Assembly (NCBI GenBank): GCA_015179025.1
Contig: WHUX01000009.1
Location: 248,001 to 312,000, forward strand
DNA: 64,000 nucleotides
Direction: 5' to 3'
From: Terfezia claveryi
Lineage: Eukaryota > Ascomycota > Pezizomycetes > Pezizales > Pezizaceae
Below the pieces are notes generated by a model that saw only the letters and a program-made list of their open reading frames with translations, was not told where the DNA came from and did no database searches. Below are positions 58,102 to 64,000 of this stretch, in pieces. Every line of letters begins with the position of its first letter. Position 1 is the stretch's first letter. The translations under genes and the position numbers were made by a program.

Positions 58102-59865
58102 CTGATCTGGATGGCTCCAATAATCGGGAAGATGGAGGCAGAGATCAGGAGGGTGGCTAGCCCCTGGGACAACGAACTCCCATCGTATGTTGACGACCTC
58201 CATTTGAATATCTGTATCTGGGAAGGGGCAACGGCCCTGGAAATAGATATGGAGGCCGTGCTTCAGGAGGCAGATGAGGCGGTGCACAGGGTGGCAGAGG
58301 AATGCAACCTGCCTCTGGAAGACTCGAAGCACGAAAGACTGGTGTTAAGGAAAAAGAGGAGAAAAAAGAATAAGGAGGTAAAATGGGTCAAGTGGGTGGG
58401 CTTCGTCCTAGATGAAAGCTTGTCTTTCAAAGAACATTGGAAGAGCCGCATAGCCAAGGCAAGAAAGTTGTTGGGTCAACTCGGGGGGCTAGGCAACTCC
58501 AACTGGGGATTGAGTGCTCAGAGCTGGAGGGCGGCCTACACAGGCATGATCAGGGCGGTGGCGCTCTGGGGGGCAGAGCTAGGCTGGAGAGGCCAGAGGG
58601 ACTGGGAGGAGGAGTTTGAGAAACTCCAGTACCAGGCCCTCAAGAAATGCGTGAATGCCACGCACGGCTCTCGTAGAGAGCTGGTAAGCCAAATTGCAGG
58701 GGTGGAATCACCCAGAATGGCCTTAGACGCAGCCCAAGCAAGACTGCTGGGAAAGATGATGCGCGATCCTGAGGCCCTGGGGGATTTATGGCTAGGAGAG
58801 GGGGTGAGCAGGCGGAATATAGAGGCTGGGAGGGCATGGGACTACTTCGGGGAGCCCTTCCCCCAACCCGACGGCTTCACCTCCGTCATGTCAGCCATCC
58901 AGAGTAAAGCAGGACTACTAAAAGAGGAGGGGGACGAGGAACTGAGTATCGGAGGCAAGGTTGAGATGGTTCAAGTAACAGTGGTGGACTTGGGGTTGAC
59001 CAGAGGGGCAAAGCCGGAAGAGTGGCAGAAGAAGATAGAGGCAGTAAAAGAAGACTCCGTCATAATCTACACGGACGGAAGTAGAAGTGAACAGGGCCGA
59101 GTAGGAGGGGGGTGGTGTTCGGCGGGTGGGAAGGTGAAGGGGAGGGTAGGCATCGGGAAAATGGCTACGGTATGGGACGGCGAGGTGGTTGGCATAAAAA
59201 AGGCACTGGAGGAGGCCGACAGGAGGTGGAAACTCCTGATACTGTCGGATTCACAGGCTGCCCTGATGGCGATTCAGAAAGCAGGCAGAATAGGCAGGGC
59301 TAGGACAGCCGACCTCAGGGAGGTAGGGAACTTGATCTCACAGAGAGTGAGAGCAGGAGGCGAAGGAGCAGTTAGACTCGGCTGGGTCAAAGCTCACGTA
59401 GGTATCGAAGGCAATGAGCTAGCTGACTCCTTAGCGAAAGAAGGGGCAGATTTGGAGTACCCCGACCATCCCCTGATTACCGAAGGAGGGTTGAAACAGG
59501 AATGGAGGAGAAGAAGGGAGGAGGAGAGGCGGGTAGCTGGTACAGGGAAGGGTAGAGTGATCCGGTGGGATAGAAAGGCAAGAATCAACTATGTGCACTG
59601 CAGGACAGGGAAGGGCAATCTCCAGTCCTGGCGTGCTCGGTTGGATGATTCAGCTGACCCTACCTGCCGGAGGTGCGGGGGGTACGAGGAGACGGGCAGG
59701 CATGTGGCCTTGGCCTGCTCGTATGGGGAAGGGATAGGGAGGAGATGGAGCACCTGGGAGGAGGTGGACGAGAGGAAGAGGTGGGAAAAAAGGGCGAAGG
59801 AGGGAGGGAAGGAGGTCACGATAGATCTGGCCGAGTCCTTCTTCGCCAAGCTAGATCTTGGGTAA
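58102..59865 (+). CDS. LINE-B pol fragment: RT C-part (YVDD), RNase H, zinc finger
   Basis: An uninterrupted frame of 587 codons. LIWMAPIIGKMEAEI leads to the RT catalytic box YVDDLHLNI (58186). The connection region includes EFEKLQYQALKKCVNATHGS. RNase H has IYTDGSRSEQGRVGGGW (59067), ATVWDGEVVGIKKALEEAD, ILSDSQAALMAI and WVKAHVGIEGNELADSLAKE. The finger is CRRCGGYEETGRHVALAC, near the end. Its layout (RT-RNaseH-finger) is that of Tad/I-type fungal LINEs. The 5' part of RT, the endonuclease and ORF1 are missing, so it is inactive. The frame starts at the truncation point, not at a true start codon. Confidence 0.92.
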   Translation: MIWMAPIIGKMEAEIRRVASPWDNELPSYVDDLHLNICIWEGATALEIDMEAVLQEADEAVHRVAEECNLPLEDSKHERLVLRKKRRKKNKEVKWVKWVGFVLDESLSFKEHWKSRIAKARKLLGQLGGLGNSNWGLSAQSWRAAYTGMIRAVALWGAELGWRGQRDWEEEFEKLQYQALKKCVNATHGSRRELVSQIAGVESPRMALDAAQARLLGKMMRDPEALGDLWLGEGVSRRNIEAGRAWDYFGEPFPQPDGFTSVMSAIQSKAGLLKEEGDEELSIGGKVEMVQVTVVDLGLTRGAKPEEWQKKIEAVKEDSVIIYTDGSRSEQGRVGGGWCSAGGKVKGRVGIGKMATVWDGEVVGIKKALEEADRRWKLLILSDSQAALMAIQKAGRIGRARTADLREVGNLISQRVRAGGEGAVRLGWVKAHVGIEGNELADSLAKEGADLEYPDHPLITEGGLKQEWRRRREEERRVAGTGKGRVIRWDRKARINYVHCRTGKGNLQSWRARLDDSADPTCRRCGGYEETGRHVALACSYGEGIGRRWSTWEEVDERKRWEKRAKEGGKEVTIDLAESFFAKLDLG

Positions 59866-59889
59866 GTGGCAGGCGGGGGGGGGTTGAGG

Positions 59890-60140
59890 GGAGGGCCGAG
59901 ACGGGCGTGGCGGGGGAAGTCTTTTACATACGGGGAGAGGCCGGTCAAGGGGCGTGGCGGGGGAAGTCTTCTATACATGGGGGTGAGGCCGGTTAAGGGG
60001 CGTGGCCTCCTCATGGCCCCCCTAATGGGGCCGCATAGGTAGTAACTAGTTTTAAAAAAAAAAAAAAAAAGGGGCGTGGCGGAGGAAGTCTTCTATACAT
60101 GGGGGTGAGGCCGGTTAAGGGGCGTGGCGGAGGAGGTAGG
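59890..60140 (+). repeat. ~50-bp tandem repeats in LINE-B 3' UTR
   Basis: GGGGCGTGGC, then GGGGAAGTCTTCTATACATG, then GGTGAGGCCGGTTAA, recurs three to four times; the array is interrupted by LINE-A5. Confidence 0.85.
60007..60070 (+). mobile_element. LINE-A5: 64-bp ultra-short LINE-A insertion
   Basis: CTCCTCATGGCCCCCCTAAT ... GTAGTAACTAGTTT plus 17 As is the extreme 3' end of LINE-A (compare 55198-55262). TSD AAGGGGCGTGGC lies at 59995-60006 and 60069-60080. Only about 47 nt of body were copied. Confidence 0.92.
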
Positions 60141-60342
60141 GGTTATTTCGCTTTTCTTAGGCTCGGGAGGCTGGGCGGTTATGCAGCCCGTTGTCCCGTG
60201 GGTGTACCGAGTCTTCTAAAGACGAGGGAACGGGACCGTCTCATAGCCTTAGGCTCCACAGACGTACAGACTCAAAAAAAAAAAAAAAAAAAAAAATAGT
60301 TGCAGTTGGATCTGGCTTCATGGAACACAAATATCATAAAAG

Positions 60343-60610
60343 GGCGGCCTGGCCCGTTGCGACCACTGACTTATTATAATAATGACACTGTTTCCCGTAG
60401 ACGGTCCACTCAGTCCAGTCAGTCCAGTCTGGTCCGATCGGCCCAATCCAGACAGTCCAGACCAGGCGGTCCAGGCTGTCAAATAACGTGCTGTTGTGGC
60501 TATAGAATATCGACCTGATGATTCAGGCCAGTCTCTGGCCAAGCTCAACCTGGTCCAGACCGGCATGGGCCTTCTGCACCGCCGGACTGGCCGGCCCGTT
60601 GGGAACACTG
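60343..60610. repeat. GC-rich dispersed repeat, copies 4/5
   Basis: GGCGGCCTGGCCCGTTGCGA ... GGCCGGCCCGTTGGGAACACTG with CCAGTCC-rich core. Two right-end-like termini (…ACCACTG at 60367 and …GAACACTG at 60610) occur in the same orientation. The segment before 60610 matches copy 2 (56574-56690) in reverse. Confidence 0.75.
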
Positions 60611-60663
60611 AGCGTCCAATATCACCCTGTGCCTCTGGCGTCCCATGTCATCCTATGCCTCTG

Positions 60664-60775
60664 GCAGCTTATGGCGTCCGGATAACCTCCCTTCAGCTTA
60701 TGGCATCCGGATGACCTCCCTTCAGCTTATGGCGTACGGATGACCTCCCTTCAGGTTATGGCATCCGGATCCTAG
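60664..60775. repeat. 29-bp minisatellite
   Basis: Unit CAGCTTATGGCATCCGGATG plus ACCTCCCTT repeats about 3.8 times with few changes. Confidence 0.9.
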
Positions 60776-61164
60776 TTGTTGTCTCTGCTGTTTCCCAGAC
60801 GTCATCTCGTGCCTTTCTGCGATGACGGGGGAGTTGCCGTTCCAATATTCAGCCCTGAAGGGATGCCTACTACGTGTCTAAATACGTGCAAGAAGCGCAC
60901 CCACGGTTGAGGGCGCACCTGAAAACAAGAATAATAAATGTCAATAGTAATTCGAAATGTTTATGTACATAAAAGCTTATCCTATCAGAGGCAGTACTAT
61001 CATGAACCGAACCTGCGTCCACCTCCCCATGTAGCTGGCCAACCCCAGCCCATATTGCCTGCCCCTAACGTAGACCTGCCAACCATAGTTCCAAAACTGC
61101 CACCTCTACTCGCCTTACTCCTAACAAATCACGAGCCGGTCCTGGGAATGGTAGTATATCGAAG

Positions 61165-61530
61165 TCGACATCAGAGCCATGGAAGTGGAGACATGGAGCC
61201 ATGAAAGTGGAGACATCGGAGCCATGGAAGTGTCGATATTCCAGGTATTACAGTGTCGATATTGGAGTTATTGCAGCGTCTATGCTGCTGTAGAACCTGT
61301 GAGATAGGTTAGTTATGCGGGCAGTTGTCGGAGGTCTGGCAATGCTCTCACCTATATGAACTGAACTTGCTCGGTCGTGGGATACGTCAGCCACGCGTGC
61401 GCATATCGGAGGCCTGGCAGTATCGATATTGGAGGTATCGCAGTATTGACATTGCTGAAGAACTCTGTGAGATAGGTTAGTTACGCGTGCACTTGTCACA
61501 GGCCTGGCACTGCTCTCACCTAGATTGCAA
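61165..61530. repeat. Complex repeats (AGCCATGGAAGTGGAGACAT; GTGAGATAGGTTAGTTA)
   Basis: Short direct repeats at 61174-61232, plus a diverged ~175-bp duplication (GTGAGATAGGTTAGTTAYGCG at 61299 and 61466, each followed by GGCCTGGCA-type and GCTCTCACCTA text). Confidence 0.75.
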
Positions 61531-61729
61531 TTCATGAGTTTCGTTGACTTGTATTGAGGCTGAAAATCTCTATGTCCTTCAGACTTGAGAGATGTGCATC
61601 GTGTGTCAGCGGCAGCTACCGCATAGCATATTGGCGGTGGCAGGCAGGGAAATTAGAGGTGTGCTAGTCCACCCGACTGGTTATGATCGAGCCCGCTTCA
61701 ACGGTTCAACCTAGACATGGTGAAACAGT

Positions 61730-62060
61730 TACCTCACGTATCTACACCTGATCTGACTGTTGGCTGAGAGAACCAACCTCATTAGATCCAGGAGTACCTT
61801 GGAGAGTCATCAGCTACAGTATGTCCGTAGGAAGGACTAGACATAGGCAGCTAAGACGTAGTAACTAGTTCTATCCAGGAGTGCCTAGGGGGGCCATTAG
61901 CTATGCCATTGATACCACCAGACATAGGGCAGTTGATCTCACCACTATCCTCTATCTGATTGTTGCCTAAGAGAACTCAACATCCTTGGGTCCAGGAGTA
62001 CCTGCGAGAGCCATCAGTTATGCCTATAGAAACAACTAGACATAGGGCACTAACCTCATG
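61730..62060. repeat. ~120-bp tandem repeat, about three copies
   Basis: Each unit contains CTGAGAGAAC or a variant, ATCCAGGAGTACCT(T/G), GAGAGYCATCAG and ACTAGACATAGG in order. No coding capacity was recognised. Confidence 0.75.
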
Positions 62061-64000
62061 ATCATCCGCGGCCCGAGGGCCAGATTGACAATGTGGCCCC
62101 ACCTCTCCACATTTTGCAAGGGTCGACCCTAAAGTCCCCTTGCCCTGTTTTTTTTTTTTTTTTTTATATTTTTACCCGCGCCTCATCTACCCCCTCAGGT
62201 CGGGTAGTGAGATGTGTAAATAGCAGAATGAAAACTAGGACACCAACTAGCAGTAGCATCGCTACAATCGCTACAACTGCTAGATCACTCCTATTTCCTG
62301 TTAGCAGCTTTACTTACAGTCTGCAGTGGATGAAGAGCTATTGGATGGGAATTACTCTGTACTTAGCTGTGAATTAAATAATAATGATACCAGGATCTCA
62401 ACTCATACCCTCGTAGACTGTATGGCAACTGGATATGCATTCATTAATGAGGTATTCGTGAGTCATCACTAACTCCCATTACTGTATATAAGCTTAGGAA
62501 ACATATACCTTAGAAGTGATTGATGGACGTCTAATTGAATACAGAATGATTACGCATGTTGTCCAAACCAAATTATATATAAATAATCTTCTACACCTAA
62601 CATTTTTCAAAACATTTTTTTGTGGTTAGTTTCGACTATTGTAACTAAGCTAGTCCACATGTAGACCATATGTCATGAATATATTTCACTTGTGTGGTAT
62701 GGCATATCACCTGTTGCACTTTCTACATTCCAAAGCAATCGCAAGAAATGTCGGTAGATCGTATTTATACTATTGAAGTGCCTCTCAAACAATCCCTGGA
62801 TGCATGCGACTTGGTTGCGACCCCACTCGAACCTATAAGAAAATACCGTAGAAATTGTCCGATAAGCCTGCAGTCTCAAACACGGTACGTTGGTTTTGCC
62901 CCTAACATGCTCACCGTCCTATTCGCGATTACTGTCGTGAATACAGTTACTGCCTTAAATACAGTTACTATCTTATACGACTATGTAACAGGATCCCCTA
63001 TTGAATTTATCGCTCTATCACGCTCAATCGTTATTCTTGGACTTCCGCACTGCATCTTCCTCACCAACTGCATCTCCCTTGCCCTCTATATCTCCCTCAC
63101 CCACTGCATCTTCATCTCCAGAATATTTGGAACCAGGCTCATACCTCATCATCAGAATCCGAACTAGTATCTTCGCTTTCTGAAAACTGGGTGCCAAAAG
63201 TATATCCCTCCAATCCTCATATTAGTTGTGAAGTGTGTAGCAATAAGAAAGGCAACCCTAAACTGACGAGACAGCTCCCAAAGATATAGATCAAGAAATT
63301 CTGGGGGCCTAGAATAGCAGCTCCGGAATATCATTAAATCATGATTTGTTTTTTTTTGCGGGGATGAAGCATACTCACCTCGAACCACGAGATTATCGCT
63401 CTCCTTGTACCTATCGTAAGTTTTGTAGCAATGGATCAACTGATCTACTCCCAGCATATGCACTTGAACCGTTCAATCTGCAGATGTATTTACTCCCGCT
63501 ATATAAAAATTGTACAGTAGTCCACGTGGCAGGTAGCCCAACCATGTTGCAGTTATAAGTACGTAAGCAACCAACCACATACCGGTGCGTTTAAAAAAGG
63601 TCACAAGAACTCTAATGGTGCAGCGGACAAAGGCAGTGACGTCAACGTTTAAATTCGAATCGATATCCCCCCACAATCATCCCTTTGGGGACATTGAGCC
63701 TCTATCGGTATCTTGTAACTGGGTTTTGCGACATCCCATTGCGTGAGGTCTATACTTGGTATATTCTTAAGCTCGACCAGCACTACCTAATCTAGTAACA
63801 ACCATAGAGATTTCAGCTCAATTAGACCTAGGGTTATTGTGAAATAGAAGATCCCATCATACAAGTTGGGCTAGTGACACGAGCCCAAGCCCCACAGTAA
63901 GACTGGGACCTACGTTGTGGTTCCTGACTGCGTAGTGCTTTTTGCAGATATTTGATTGTGACACTAGAATCCATTTTCTTGATTCGCGCGCTACGCAGTA
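62061..64000. other. Unassigned right edge of the window
   Basis: A T-run at 62150-62166 may be a poly(A) of a minus-strand retroelement. Open frames (for example 62694-63167) show no recognisable family; overlapping opposite-strand frames suggest composition effects. No gene is called. Confidence 0.4.

Larger units (their letters stand above)
58101..60294 (+). mobile_element. LINE-B: 5'-truncated non-LTR retrotransposon of a second family
   Basis: Exact 13-bp TSDs AATAGTTGCAGTT at 58088-58100 and 60295-60307, with a poly(A) tail of about 21 As (60274-60294). It is 2.2 kb, with the end of RT, RNase H and a C-terminal finger, then a 3' UTR with ~50-bp tandem repeats. A 64-bp piece of LINE-A lies inside the 3' UTR. 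Confidence 0.95.

Noticed and set aside
60664..62060. tRNA genes in the repeat-rich right part
   Set aside because: No paired A-box and B-box (GGTTCRANNCC) with a cloverleaf could be found here or elsewhere in the window.
62694..63167. 157-codon plus-strand frame near the right edge
   Set aside because: No family recognised, simple repeats (CTCCCTCACC) at its end, opposite-strand frame equally open.

Overview
The window looks like nuclear DNA of a filamentous ascomycete. The evidence is small spliceosomal introns (about 45-150 bp, GT...AG), fungal-type genes (PPG1-like phosphatase, Bqt4-like telomere anchor, GH15 glucoamylase, Ynd1-like apyrase, RhoGDI, TMA29-type SDR), a single dispersed 5S rRNA gene, and a repeat load of LINE, copia and pogo elements. 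A repeat-rich Pezizomycotina genome (possibly Pezizomycetes) is my inference; the sequence does not prove it. All exon models were built by hand from reading frame, splice signals and family motifs.

Layout. 1-7.2 kb is repeats: a degenerate pogo/Fot1-type DNA transposon (1948-4164) with perfect TIRs and TA duplications, then an internally deleted copia retrotransposon. 7.5-33.6 kb is the gene-rich core: MFS transporter (-), DNA polymerase delta subunit 4 (+), EIF1AD-like protein (-) divergent with a Hikeshi/Opi10 homologue (+), Ynd1-like apyrase (-), glucoamylase (-), RhoGDI (-), Bqt4 homologue (+), PPG1-type phosphatase (-) and a CCHC zinc-knuckle/SR-like protein (+). 33.6-40 kb is AT-rich and built from terminal-inverted-repeat elements; it carries a 119-nt 5S rRNA gene, a foldback element and a 450-bp solo LTR with its 5-bp duplication. 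40-42.8 kb holds two more genes: a molybdopterin-binding-domain protein (-) and a TMA29-like SDR (+).

43.5-64 kb is a nested repeat landscape. At least five insertions of one LINE family (called LINE-A here) and one of a second family (LINE-B) can be resolved with target-site duplications. Pogo-like non-autonomous elements sit inside them, alongside minisatellites, a GC-rich dispersed repeat and LTR-like repeats. One compact three-exon gene (48135-48782, -) encoding a coiled-coil protein stands inside this repeat land.

The genes are ordinary housekeeping and secretory functions and do not form a pathway cluster: cytosolic GTPase and phosphatase signalling (RhoGDI, PPG1), Golgi nucleotide hydrolysis (apyrase), nuclear functions (Pol delta, Bqt4, Hikeshi), RNA-related proteins and extracellular starch hydrolysis. 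The unusual content is the repeat archaeology: insertion order can be read directly, and two pogo-family members share a transposase C-terminal remnant although their TIRs differ.
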